Shown here piece after piece: positions 17,422 through 26,100 of a stretch of DNA of 64,000 nucleotides. A program made the translations under genes and the position numbers. Under the pieces are notes generated by a model, which did not search any database, was not told where the DNA came from, and saw only the letters and a program-made list of their open reading frames with translations. Source of the DNA: JAWOLE01 sp963815655 (lineage in GTDB: Bacteria; Acidobacteriota; Thermoanaerobaculia; UBA5066; Gp7-AA6); contig CAWFHK010000001.1 in the NCBI GenBank assembly GCA_963815655.1, positions 4,092,001-4,156,000 of the forward strand. The letters are read 5' to 3'. The first letter of the stretch is position 1. Each line of letters opens with the position of its first letter.

Positions 17422-19785
17422 ATGCGGGCGATCGAGAGAAAGCTCCTCCGCGACGTGCTCCATCTGCGCGGGCAGCTCATCGCGGTGGCGCTCGTCGTCA
17501 TGTGCGGCGTCGCCATGTGGGTGACGATGCGCGGCGCCTACCGCTCGCTCGTCCTCTCGCAGCGGGTCTACTACGCCGACGGCCGGTTCGCCGACGTCTT
17601 CGCGCACCTGGTGCGGGCCCCCCTCTCGGTCGCCGCCGCGATCGAGCGGATCCCCGGCGTGACGGCCGCGCAGCCGCGCATCGTCTTCGACGCGACGCTC
17701 GACGTCCCGGGCCTGTCGGAGCCGGCGACCGGCCGGCTCGTCTCGATCCCCGAGGACGCCCGCCCGCGGTTGAACGACGTCCACCTGCGCGAGGGGCGGT
17801 GGATCGAGGCCGGCAATCCCGACGAGATCATCGTCAGCGAGGCGTTCGCGTCGGCCAACCGCCTGGGCCCGGGCGACCGGGTCGGCGCCGTCTTGAACGG
17901 GCGCTGGCGCCGGCTCCTCATCGTCGGCATCGGCCTCTCTCCCGAGTACGTCTACGAGATCCGCGGGGGGGACGTCTTCCCCGAGAAGAAGCGCTTCGGC
18001 GTCCTCTGGATCGGCCGCAAGGCGATCCAGAACGCCTTCTCGATGGAGGGCGCCTTCAACGACGTGTCCGTCGCGGTCGCCCCGGGCGCGCCGGAGGCGG
18101 GCGTGATCGCGCGCATCGACGGGCTCCTCGCGCCGTACGGCGGCACCGGCGCCTACGGCCGCGGGGAGCAGATCTCCAACCGCTTCCTCTCCGACGAGAT
18201 CCGCGGCGACCGCGTCGGAGGGATGATCGTGCCGTCCATCTTCCTGGCCGTTGCCGCGTTCCTGATCCACATCGTGCTCTCGCGCCTGGTGCAGACGCAG
18301 CGCGACCAGATCGCGGTTCTGAAGGCGTTCGGCTACACGAACCTGGACGTCGGACTCCACTACCTCGGCATGGCGCTCGCGGCCCTGACGCTCGGGTCGC
18401 TCCTCGGCATCGCGATCGGGATCCGCCTGGCGGTCGCGCTGTCCCACCTCTACAAGGACTTCTTTCATTTCCCGGTCTTCCGCCTCGACCTCTCCGTTTC
18501 GCTCCTCTCGGGGGGCGTGCTCATCAGCGCGCTCGCGGCCGCCATCGGCGCGATCGTCGCCGTCCGGGCGGCGGTGCGGCTCCCGCCGGCCGAGGCGATG
18601 CGCCCCGAGGCGCCGCCGCGTTTCCACGCGGGCCTCGTCGAGAAGAGCCGCGCGTTCGCGGCCGCCTCCCCCGCCACGCGCATCGTCCTGCGCAACGTGC
18701 TGCGGAGGAAGGTCAAGTCGGCCCTGTCGGTCCTCGGGGTCGCGATGGCGTTCGCGATCCTCGTCGTCGGGCGCTCGATGTTCGACTCGGTGGACGCGCT
18801 GATGCGCGTCGAGTTCGACCGGGCCGAGCGCCAGGACGTGACCGTGCCGTTCCTGCTGGCGCGCTCGGGCTCGGTCATCGACGACCTGCGCCGCTTCGGC
18901 GGCGTGCTGCGGGTCGAGCCGTACCGCGTGGTCCCCGCGAAGATCGCCTACGAGGGGCGCGAGCGCCGCACCGGCTTGACCGGCCTCTCCGTGGACGCGT
19001 CGCTGCGGCGCATCGTGGATCGCCGCGGCCGGGTGCTCCCGGTCCCTCCGGAGGGGGTCGTGCTCAACCGCAAGCTGGCCGGCATCCTGCGCGTCCGCGA
19101 GGGAGATGTCGTGAGGGTGAGCCTCCTGGAGGGGATCCGCCCCGTCGCCGATCTTCGCGTCACGGATGTCGTGGATGATCTCCTGGGCCTCGGCGCCTAC
19201 GCCGACATCGGCGTGGTCCGCCGCCTGATGCAGGAGGGGGACGTGGTCTCGGGCGGCTACCTCGCGGTCGATCCACTCGCGACCGCGGCCATCTACCGCG
19301 GCCTCAAGCAGGCCCCCGCCGTCGCCGGCGTCTCCATCCGCGGCGCGACGATCCAGAGCTTCAAGGAGACCATCGCCCAGAGCCTGGCCATCACCAACGT
19401 CTCCGCGATCGTCTTTGCCTGCATCATCGCGGCCGGCGTGATCTACAACGGCGCCCGCATCGCGCTGTCGGAGCGCGGCCGCGAGCTCGCCACGCTGCGA
19501 GTCCTCGGGTTCAACCGCACGGAGGTCGGCTGGATGCTGATCGCGGAGCAGGCGATCCTGACGGCCGTGGCGATCCCCTTCGGCGCGGCCCTCGGATACG
19601 GCCTCTGCGCGCTCCTGATGCGCGCCTACGACTCCGAGGTGTACCGGCTGCCGCTGGTAATCTCGCGCGAGACATGGATGTTCGCGCTGCTCGTGGTCCT
19701 CGGGGCGGCGATCGTGTCGAGCCTGCTGGTCCTGCGGCGGATCCGGACGCTCGACCTGATCGAAGTGCTCAAGACGCGGGAGTGA
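17422..19785 (+). CDS. FtsX-like ABC transporter permease (duplicated permease domains)
   Basis: 787 residues. The architecture is that of the large MacB-like permeases: an N-terminal membrane helix (VALVVMCGVAMWV), a periplasmic domain, three helices with an FtsX signature (about 265-400; LVQTQRDQIAVLKAFGYTN), then a second copy starting near 430 (NVLRRKVKSALSVLGVAMAFAILVVG), another periplasmic domain, and a last three-helix block (about 645-775; RGRELATLRVLGFNRTEVG). It forms the inner-membrane part of an exporter with the ATPase before it and the HlyD adaptor after it. Substrate is unknown. Confidence 0.92.
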   Translation: MRAIERKLLRDVLHLRGQLIAVALVVMCGVAMWVTMRGAYRSLVLSQRVYYADGRFADVFAHLVRAPLSVAAAIERIPGVTAAQPRIVFDATLDVPGLSEPATGRLVSIPEDARPRLNDVHLREGRWIEAGNPDEIIVSEAFASANRLGPGDRVGAVLNGRWRRLLIVGIGLSPEYVYEIRGGDVFPEKKRFGVLWIGRKAIQNAFSMEGAFNDVSVAVAPGAPEAGVIARIDGLLAPYGGTGAYGRGEQISNRFLSDEIRGDRVGGMIVPSIFLAVAAFLIHIVLSRLVQTQRDQIAVLKAFGYTNLDVGLHYLGMALAALTLGSLLGIAIGIRLAVALSHLYKDFFHFPVFRLDLSVSLLSGGVLISALAAAIGAIVAVRAAVRLPPAEAMRPEAPPRFHAGLVEKSRAFAAASPATRIVLRNVLRRKVKSALSVLGVAMAFAILVVGRSMFDSVDALMRVEFDRAERQDVTVPFLLARSGSVIDDLRRFGGVLRVEPYRVVPAKIAYEGRERRTGLTGLSVDASLRRIVDRRGRVLPVPPEGVVLNRKLAGILRVREGDVVRVSLLEGIRPVADLRVTDVVDDLLGLGAYADIGVVRRLMQEGDVVSGGYLAVDPLATAAIYRGLKQAPAVAGVSIRGATIQSFKETIAQSLAITNVSAIVFACIIAAGVIYNGARIALSERGRELATLRVLGFNRTEVGWMLIAEQAILTAVAIPFGAALGYGLCALLMRAYDSEVYRLPLVISRETWMFALLVVLGAAIVSSLLVLRRIRTLDLIEVLKTRE

Positions 19786-19789
19786 CTTG

Positions 19790-21004
19790 ATGGAGGAAAT
19801 TCGGTCGGGCGGGTCCGCGCGGAGCGGAGGTTCGGAGCGGCGCCGGGTTGCCCGCCGGCTCGCCCTCTGGGGCGGGGCGGCCGCGGCGGTGCTGGTCCTC
19901 CTGGTCCTCGCGTTCCGGCGCGAGCCGGTGAAGGTCGAGGCCGCGCCGGTGACCCGCGGCCCGATGACGGCCGCGGTCCAGGACCGCGGGCAGACCCGCG
20001 TGCTCGACCGCTACGTGATCTCGTCGCCGGTCGCCGGGACGCTCGAGAGGATCCCGCTTCAGGCGGGGGAGTCGGTCAAGGCGGGCGAGATCGTCGCGCG
20101 GATCGCCCCCTCCAGCCTCTCCGCGGTCGGCAGCGCCCAGGCCCGCGCGGCGGCGACCCAGGCGGAGGCGGCCGTCCGCGCGGCGAAGGCCAACGTCGGC
20201 AGCTCGCAGGCGCGGGCCGACCTCGCCGAGAAGGAGTACCGGCGCCAGTCCGCGGCGCACGCCCAGGGAATCGTTTCCAGGCAGGACTTCGACGTCGCCC
20301 GCGCCAATCACGACGCGGCGCTCCGCGACGTGCAGGCGGCGCGCGCCGCCGTCGCGCAGGCCGAGGCGACGCTCGCCTCCGCCCGCGCCGCGCTTCTCGC
20401 GCTCCACCCCGGCGGCGCCGGAGTGATCGAGATCCGCGCCCCTGTCGATTCGCGCATCTTCGCGATTCCCGAGCGCAGCGGCCGCGCCGTCCTCCCGGGA
20501 GACCCGATCATGACCCTCGGCAACCCGCGCGAGATCGAAGCGGTCGTCGATCTGCTCTCCGAGGACGCCGTGAAGACGGCGGTCGGCGACCGCGCGTTCC
20601 TCGTGGATTGGGGAGGCGATCACCCGCTCCCCGGCGTCGTGAAGACGGTCGAGGCCTCCGCGTTCACGAAGATTTCGGCCCTGGGAATCGAGGAGCAGCG
20701 GGTCCACGTGATCGTCTCGATCCCCGACCCACCGCCCGCCCTGGGCGACGGCTACCGAGTCCAGGGCCGGATCGTGATCTGGTCCTCGCCCGACGCCGTC
20801 CAGATCGGCATCGGCGCCCTGACGCGCTTCGGCTCGAGCTGGGGAACCTACGTCGTCTCGGGGGGACGCGCACGAAAACGTGAGCTGCGGATCGGCCACC
20901 GCAACGACCAGGCCGCCGAGGTCCTCTCCGGCGTCCAACCCGGCGAGCGCGTGATCCTGCACCCGACCGACGAGATCTCCGACGGGGCGCGCGTCACGGA
21001 TTAG
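19790..21004 (+). CDS. HlyD-family periplasmic adaptor of the ABC exporter
   Basis: 404 residues from ATG 19790 (GGGAG nine bases upstream; a TTG one codon earlier is less likely). One N-terminal membrane helix (LALWGGAAAAVLVLLVLAF), a split lipoyl half (VAGTLERIPLQAGESVKAGEIVARI), an alanine-rich coiled-coil hairpin (about 105-205), the second lipoyl half (IRAPVDSRIFAIPERSGRAVLPGDPIMTLG) and beta-barrel parts follow. It connects the FtsX permease to an outer-membrane channel. Its last 964 coding bases plus about 100 downstream bases recur almost unchanged at 30698. Confidence 0.92.
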   Translation: MEEIRSGGSARSGGSERRRVARRLALWGGAAAAVLVLLVLAFRREPVKVEAAPVTRGPMTAAVQDRGQTRVLDRYVISSPVAGTLERIPLQAGESVKAGEIVARIAPSSLSAVGSAQARAAATQAEAAVRAAKANVGSSQARADLAEKEYRRQSAAHAQGIVSRQDFDVARANHDAALRDVQAARAAVAQAEATLASARAALLALHPGGAGVIEIRAPVDSRIFAIPERSGRAVLPGDPIMTLGNPREIEAVVDLLSEDAVKTAVGDRAFLVDWGGDHPLPGVVKTVEASAFTKISALGIEEQRVHVIVSIPDPPPALGDGYRVQGRIVIWSSPDAVQIGIGALTRFGSSWGTYVVSGGRARKRELRIGHRNDQAAEVLSGVQPGERVILHPTDEISDGARVTD

Positions 21005-21106
21005 CGCACGGAACCCCAGGTCCTCTTCTTTTCGTCAGCGCCTCACGCCCTTCGAAATTCACCGCAAGTTCACATTTTCACAGACCTGACCCCAGGTCTC
21101 CATTTT
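20041..21106 (+). repeat. Duplicated 1.07-kb segment, original copy
   Basis: This segment, from GCTCGAGAGGATCC inside the adaptor gene to about 100 bases after its stop, is repeated at 30698-31763 in the same orientation with only a few mismatches, none of them seen in the coding part; the differences noticed are single bases in the trailing repeat. The offset is a constant 10,657 bases. Confidence 0.95.
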
Positions 21107-21176
21107 CAGCGCCTCACGCCCTTCGAAATTCGCCGCAAGTTCACATTTTCACAGACCTGACCCCAGGTCTCCATTC
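21035..21176 (+). repeat. Two tandem copies of a 71-bp REP-like unit
   Basis: The unit starts TCAGCGCCTCACGCCC and includes CACATTTTCACAGACCTGACCCCAGGTCTCCAT, itself with the short inverted repeat GACCTG/CAGGTC. It occurs twice here and once at the end of the duplicated segment at 31692-31763. It belongs to the same motif group as the REPs next to the RAYT genes. Confidence 0.85.
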
Positions 21177-21446
21177 AGGATTGCCGCATTACCGCAAGCC
21201 AGACCAAAGAGAACTAACGTCGGCAGGCGATCGAGACTCCCCCCGGACTGCGGCGACCGCGTTGCCAGTCGGAGGAGGTGTCGGTAGTGTATTCGTGTAT
21301 TTCGGCTCGAAATATACCGATGCACGACTGACCCCATCCGTTCCCACCGCATCTACTCAGCCCGTCGCCCCGAGGCGCCGCTCAAGCGTTATCTTGCCAT
21401 CTGGCAAGACTGACCCCGTCTCTTTCCCGAAGCAGACTCTACGTGG
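21177..21446. other. Gene-free repeat-bearing gap
   Basis: No credible gene is seen. The stretch holds a GACTGACCCCATCCGTTCCC unit near 21327 and a palindrome CTTGCCATCTGGCAAG followed by ACTGACCCCGTCTCTTTCC at 21389-21425, both members of the GACCCCAYCTC repeat family. Confidence 0.6.
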
Positions 21447-22091
21447 TCACTGCTTCGTCAGCGCCACATCGGTGACGATGAGCTGATTGAAGCAATCCCG
21501 TCCGGAGATCCGGCCGGAGAGAGTCGTAGTGGGCGGCAGTCCGAAGCCCGGGTCCCTCTTCGCGATCCTCAGCGTTGATCCGGGCACCTCCCCACCTCCA
21601 CCCGCGTAGTAGATACCTGCGTAATCTTCCAGCACGCCCGAATTCAGAGCGCGGCAATTCGATGCGAACAGAATGACGGCGATGATGCCGCCGCTAGGGT
21701 TAACGTAGGCGTAGACCGTACCCGTCTCAGTTCTGCCGTCCGAATACTGGATACCGCTGTAGGTGGACCCGTCGATGTCGTACTGGCCTGGATCGCAGTC
21801 ATCACACCGCTTCGCCAGCAGCGAGAAAGTCCACCGCCCGAAGCTGTACCTCGTACCGTTCCCATTCACGGTGCCTTCGACTGACCCAGCGTAGAGGCCA
21901 TTCGGCGGCAAGGGCAGAGGAGTGGGCGTCGCCGTTGGCGCGGGAATCGGCGTCGCGGGCTGCGGCGGGATTGGCTTCTCGCGGGGGACTATCTGCGCTA
22001 AGGCGAGAACCGCCGGCAGAGCGATGAGGGTGACGGCGAAGACAACTCGGCCGCCGAGGCAAGAAGCGATTGCCAGAATCGATCGTTTCAT
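21447..22091 (-). CDS. Secreted protein of unknown function with a proline-rich linker
   Basis: 214 residues from ATG 22091 (GGAG eight bases upstream). A signal sequence (RSILAIASCLGGRVVFAVTLIALPAVLALA) is followed by a P/T/A-rich linker (about 36-63) and a C-terminal beta domain with two cysteine groups (CDDCDPG, and later single cysteines) and many Gly/Tyr/Ser. The domain begins NGLYAGSVEGTVNGNG. No family is recognised. It lies in the repeat-rich accessory region. Confidence 0.65.
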   Translation of the reverse strand: MKRSILAIASCLGGRVVFAVTLIALPAVLALAQIVPREKPIPPQPATPIPAPTATPTPLPLPPNGLYAGSVEGTVNGNGTRYSFGRWTFSLLAKRCDDCDPGQYDIDGSTYSGIQYSDGRTETGTVYAYVNPSGGIIAVILFASNCRALNSGVLEDYAGIYYAGGGGEVPGSTLRIAKRDPGFGLPPTTTLSGRISGRDCFNQLIVTDVALTKQ

Positions 22092-22341
22092 CTTGGTGCT
22101 CCTTCGCGGAGAGTTGCGCCACAGTCTACCGGGAGCCGAGCCCAGCACTGCTGATCTGTCTGCATCAGCTTGTGTCGAGGCAAGCCCTTTTCGGCTCGTC
22201 CCTGGAGGAGTCTTCCGGTTCTCATTCAGGCTCTATCCCTTGGGTTTCACAGGCAGAATACCGGCAAGATGCCAGGGCCCTGCATGCGTCGACCTGTCAA
22301 CGCTGACCCCGCTTCATGTGTTGGCTCCCGTTCGCGCCAGG

Positions 22342-23205
22342 CTACTGGGCGGCGTGGGACACCCATCCGTCGCCCGTCGCGTTATCCACGGAAGCGGCAT
22401 AGGCGCTCCACCAGAAACCGGAGCCGTCGGACTTGAAAGAGAGGAACATGTTTCCATAGTTGCCCGCTGGCACCGCCACCTGCTGCATGCTGCAGGGAGG
22501 AACAGTGACCGTGAACGCGGTTGAGCCACTCATGCCCATTACCGACACGGTCCAAGTATGAGAGAGGCTATCCAGGTTGACGACCCCAACGTTCGTTCGG
22601 TATCCGGAGTCCTGTCGCAAGCCAAGGGCGTACGCCGTCAAGGAGCCTAGCGAGTCCAGGAGGCTGACGGGCGGGAAAGACATTGACGTGTTTCCCCCCG
22701 TGCCAGGGGACGGAGTCCACAGGCGGGCCGATCCGTCGATCTTGGAAGAGGTGTCCGCTCCTCCCGTGGAGTATTCGCCGAAGATCGTTATGGCGCCAAC
22801 TCCACTCATTCTCAACTGGCTCCCGACGAAATCGTTCAGCGAGTAGATCGTGTTGGCGTTGAGCGTCGTCACCAGAGCCGGAGATGCGGAACAGTTGTTC
22901 TGACCGGCGCTCAACCAGTAAACGTTGATCTTTTGTGCCGTGGACCGGTAGTTCGCGATCGAGATGTCCGACCTGAAGTAGGTTCCGTTCAATCCTGGCG
23001 TGTTCCCGGCCAGGGGAATCAGGAACGCGGAGTCGTCGGAATCGAGCCCGATGACCTGGGTCCGAACTCCGCGGGAGGCTCGCTCGGTAGCGGGCGGGAG
23101 AGATCGGAGCGCGTCGCCAAGCGTCGCGGGAGCCTCCTGCGTCAGACCAACCCGTGAGCAGAGGAGCAGGGCGGCAAGGCAGGACATCGTTCGAGTCATT
23201 GCCAT
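22342..23205 (-). CDS. Secreted protein of unknown function, lineage-type beta-sandwich
   Basis: About 287 residues from ATG 23205, with a leader (MAMTRTMSCLAALLLCSRVGLT). The mature part has the pattern FLIPLAGNTPGLNGTYFRSD-SIANYR followed by KINVYWLSAGQNN, FGEYSTGG and YRTNVGVVNLDS, a repeat of two immunoglobulin-like beta domains. I associate this pattern with secreted proteins of environmental acidobacteria but know no function. Neighbouring genes are another secreted protein and an IS110 element. Confidence 0.7.
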   Translation of the reverse strand: MAMTRTMSCLAALLLCSRVGLTQEAPATLGDALRSLPPATERASRGVRTQVIGLDSDDSAFLIPLAGNTPGLNGTYFRSDISIANYRSTAQKINVYWLSAGQNNCSASPALVTTLNANTIYSLNDFVGSQLRMSGVGAITIFGEYSTGGADTSSKIDGSARLWTPSPGTGGNTSMSFPPVSLLDSLGSLTAYALGLRQDSGYRTNVGVVNLDSLSHTWTVSVMGMSGSTAFTVTVPPCSMQQVAVPAGNYGNMFLSFKSDGSGFWWSAYAASVDNATGDGWVSHAAQ

Positions 23206-23238
23206 CACACAAGATGGGGTGGACAGGCTCCGCCGCAT

Positions 23239-23808
23239 TTCGAACCTCCTTTTTTCGATGCTTGGTTTGATTCAGAGCTTAGCGGCGACGCCGATCGAAT
23301 CGCTGATGTGTCTGCATCATTCCGCTTCCTGCCCCTCGCGAAATCACCGGGACGTCAAGGGCCTTTGGGAGCCGCTCGACAGTGCGTTAAGTTGAGTTTC
23401 TCGAACTAATTCGCCAGATCCCGGGAGGCCGTGGCCTTCTTTCCACCGGAAACGGGACTTCGCGATCCTTGTTGAGGGGAATCCTTTCGCTCAGTTCGGA
23501 CATTTGGAAAGAGTCGCGCCCCGTGCCGGAGAGCGCCGGAAAGGATGGGGCTCAGCCTTGCCATATGGCATGTTGGTCTGCAGACGCCCCAGCACCTTTT
23601 CCACCGTCCCGGGAGCTTCCAACCGCGGCGGCCTCGCCCTCAGCCAGAATAATACATTGTTTCAAGACTTCTCTGAAGACGACGGTGCTTTACGCGATCG
23701 ACGTCGATGAGGAGCCTTAGATCAATCAGCCTTCTCTTCGTGGCCAGAGCCACACATCGTTACAAATAGGATCCCCGGCTCCCTATCCTGACCCAGAGCC
23801 CCTAACGG
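23239..23808. other. Gene-free gap between secreted protein and IS110 element
   Basis: No convincing coding sequence. At 23536-23590 there is a REP-like unit beginning GGAAAGGATGGGGCTCAG followed by the palindrome TTGCCATATGGCA, related to the elements at 11378 and 13387. The IS110 right boundary must lie within the last 100 bases but cannot be placed. Confidence 0.55.
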
Positions 23809-24873
23809 CTAGTCTTGTGAGAGGGCAGCCGGGGTCAATCCATATTCTCTCCTTTTTGAAGCGGGCTGGCGAACCTGGTAGGGCCGATCCTCGGTGAGCA
23901 CGTACCAGATCACTTCAGCCAGCCGGCGAGCGACGGCGATGATGGCGGTCTTGGGTCCCTTCGTTCTACAACGCAGAGCGAACTGGTGACGGAAGTACGG
24001 ATCGTGCCGGACGGCGATCCAGGCGGCCTCCACCAGCGCCCATCGCAACCACTTGTTGCTCATCTTCATCAGGCCGCCGTGGGAGGTCTTTCCGCCGGAG
24101 GAGTAGGTCGTCGGGACCAGGCCCGCATAGGACACCAGCTTGGCGGGACGCACGAAACGCTCAATCCGGTCAATCTCGAGAGCCACCACCGTGGCCAACA
24201 GCACTCCTAACCCGGGAATCGTCAAGAGCAACTCCACTCGACGGTCGCCCTTGAGAGCCTGCGCTAAAAGTCTCTCGGTCTGTCGGACTTCCAACCCCAT
24301 CATCTCGAGGAGCCGTAGGTCCTGGCGCAGCAGGTCCTGAGCGCAGCCGGGTAACTCGACCTTCGATAGGTAGTTCCGCCCTCGTTTGCCGAAGAGGTCG
24401 CTCACCGGCGGCGGGACGACGTGATGCCGATCCAGCAACGCGTGGAGCCGGTTCTTCAGCATCGTCCGCACTCGAACCAGGAACAACCGCTGCCGAACCG
24501 CTTCCCGCAGCTGCCGCGTCTCTTTCCCGGGAATGTACGCCCGCGGGATCAGCCCTACCCGCAGAAGCTGCCCGAGCATCCGCGCGTCGATCCGATCCGT
24601 CTTGACCTGCGCCGCCGCGATCGCGCGTACTCCGTACGGATGCGCCAGCTGCACCTCGACCACGTTCTCCACACGCTCGAGCCAGTCGTACATCGACCCC
24701 CAGTTCCACCCTGCCTCCAGAACCACCCGGCAGGGCTCCCCGAGAGACCGAAAGAATCCCTCGATCTCCTCGAACTCGTTGACTAGCCGCGCACCTGACC
24801 GCCGATCCCCGTTCTCCTCGAGTGCCTCAACCTGCGAGTACCGCTTGTGAAGATCCAGTCCTACCGACAACAT
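23809..24873 (-). mobile_element. IS110-family transposase (DEDD recombinase)
   Basis: 354 residues from ATG 24873 (GGAGG eight bases upstream; a GTG three codons earlier is less likely). The N-terminal RuvC-like DEDD domain has GLDLHKRYSQVE (first Asp), VVLEAGW (Glu) and KTDRIDARML (Asp pair); the C-terminal Transposase_20 domain has LLTIPGLGVLLATVVALEI, YAGLVPTTYSSGGKTSHG with the catalytic serine region KMSNKWLRWALVEAAW. IS110 enzymes recombine circular element and target guided by a bridge RNA from a noncoding end. The gene is intact. Two remnants of the same element lie at 31965 and 34171. Confidence 0.93.
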
Positions 24874-24962
24874 CGGGGCCACCTCCTTTCAGCTTCAGCG
24901 GCAAATCATCGCCGCCGATGCTGAAAGCGTGCCCCCGGTCTTCATGTAACCTGACCCCATTT
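24874..24962 (-). mobile_element. Noncoding upstream end of the IS110 element
   Basis: The roughly 90 bases before the transposase start (GCCGATGCTGAAAGCGTGCC ... TTCATGTAACCTGACCCC on the plus strand) recur nearly unchanged at 31965-32032 without a transposase and at 34321-34405 with a transposase fragment. Conservation across three copies marks it as part of the element and its outer boundary as near 24962. The upstream end of IS110-group elements is where a bridge RNA is encoded, but this piece is shorter than known bridge RNAs. Confidence 0.65.
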
Positions 24963-24997
24963 CTTCCCCATGCTCGCCTCGCCAAGCTCATCGCCGG

Positions 24998-25068
24998 TTC
25001 GGGCAGGTCTTCCGGGCTATTCGTCCGTCCTGTACCTTAGCTGGCGAAATACCACAATAGACGACCCC
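24998..25068 (+). repeat. Left direct repeat flanking the HigBA-like module
   Basis: About 70 bases with CGGGCAGGTCTTCCGGGC, CCTGTACCTTAG and GGCGAAATACCACAATA in that order. The same blocks in the same order and orientation recur at 25869-25937 on the other side of the toxin-antitoxin pair. Confidence 0.8.
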
Positions 25069-25104
25069 ACCTCCCTTTCGGATCGGATCGTTGGCGGAGC
25101 TCCG

Positions 25105-25479
25105 TTACCGCTTTGAGTTCTTCCTGGATCCGTACTGCCCGGCGGGCTCGGAAACGACGAATCGAAGTTCTCGGCCAAGAGACTCCGCGTACCGGACGAG
25201 GGAACGAATCGAGTGGCCCTCGTAGTCCGGGTGTTCCATTCGGCTGATGGCCTGCTGGCTCGTCTTGAGGCGGCGGGCGATCTCCGCCTGACTCACCCCC
25301 TCCGCTCGCCGGATTCGAGCGAGCTCCCGCGCGATCTCCGTGGCCCGCCTCGCCTCGTCGAATGCTTCCCGAAACTCCCGGCTCCGTTCTCCCTCCTTGC
25401 GGATCCAGGCGTCGAGATCGATGCGACGAGCCTTCCGGCCCGTGAGTCGGACGTTCTCTTCAGGTCCCTTCTTCTTCAT
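25105..25479 (-). CDS. HigA-like antitoxin (XRE helix-turn-helix)
   Basis: 124 residues. The helix-turn-helix is at about 58-90: ARIRRAEGVSQAEIARRLKTSQQAISRMEH, typical of the XRE/Cro fold. The N-terminal 50 residues are charged and helical and probably hold the toxin-binding part. The gene overlaps the stop of the upstream toxin gene by four bases. As in HigBA, the toxin comes first. It should bind its own promoter and neutralise the toxin. Confidence 0.9.
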   Translation of the reverse strand: MKKKGPEENVRLTGRKARRIDLDAWIRKEGERSREFREAFDEARRATEIARELARIRRAEGVSQAEIARRLKTSQQAISRMEHPDYEGHSIRSLVRYAESLGRELRFVVSEPAGQYGSRKNSKR

Positions 25480-25826
25480 GTAGTCATCTCCTTGAAACGC
25501 CGTTCTGCCAGCTGGAGCTCACGGGGAGGAGTCTTCCGGCTTTTCTTCGTGAAAGCGTGGAGAACCACGAGGTCTTTCGTGGCAACGAAGTAAAGGAGTC
25601 GGTGTTGAGCTGCGCCGGCCCCCGCCGCGCGAATCTCCCAGATCTTGCCGCGAAGCGGCTTCACGCGTACGGTCAAGACGTTCGGGAACTCCTCGCAGAA
25701 CGCCTTGACCTTCGCCAGGAGCAGGGCCCGGTCCCTATCGGTCTGTGCCTCCAGGTAATCCCGCACCGGGCTCCTTCCCGTCGCGGTCTCGTAAAAGACA
25801 ACACCCAGCACCGTTGGAGTGTACAT
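25476..25826 (-). CDS. HigB/Gp49-like toxin (RelE superfamily mRNA interferase)
   Basis: 116 residues from ATG 25826. The family pattern is clear: VVFYETATGRSPVRDYLEAQ, a helical segment, then VKPLRGKIWEIRAAG, HRLLYFVATKDLVVLHAFTKKSRKTP, which matches phage-derived Gp49-like/HigB toxins that cleave mRNA on the ribosome. A longer frame to 25883 exists but has no ribosome site. The pair lies between two 70-base direct repeats, so it may have moved as a unit. Confidence 0.9.
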   Translation of the reverse strand: MYTPTVLGVVFYETATGRSPVRDYLEAQTDRDRALLLAKVKAFCEEFPNVLTVRVKPLRGKIWEIRAAGAGAAQHRLLYFVATKDLVVLHAFTKKSRKTPPRELQLAERRFKEMTT

Positions 25827-25868
25827 CAAATCTGATGTAACGGGTGGCCGCCGGAGGTCCGATTGCCA

Positions 25869-25937
25869 GCCCGGGCAGGTCATCCGGGCGACTCCTGTAC
25901 CTTAGGAGGCGAAATACCACAATACACGACTGACCCC
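25869..25937 (+). repeat. Right direct repeat flanking the HigBA-like module
   Basis: Counterpart of 24998-25068. It ends with a GACTGACCCCACTCTTCC unit of the general REP-like family. After it, a 22-base unit CCCCGCAGTTCTARTTGTCG occurs twice in tandem (about 25942-25987). Confidence 0.8.
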
Positions 25938-26100
25938 ACTCTTCCCCGCAGTTCTAGTTGTCGCTACCCCGCAGTTCTAATTGTCGCTGAACACCAGGAG
26001 TACGAGTGGTCGAGTGATCGGTACTACCGGCGCGGGAAAGGGCCGGGATGGCTCGACCTGGACGTCGTCCTTCCGATGCTTGGCAGCGTCGCTCCTGGGC

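Noticed and set aside
25942..25987. Two tandem 22-base units CCCCGCAGTTCTARTTGTCG as a possible operator
   Set aside because: They lie in a repeat-rich gap with no promoter match and point to no specific gene; kept only as a minor repeat.
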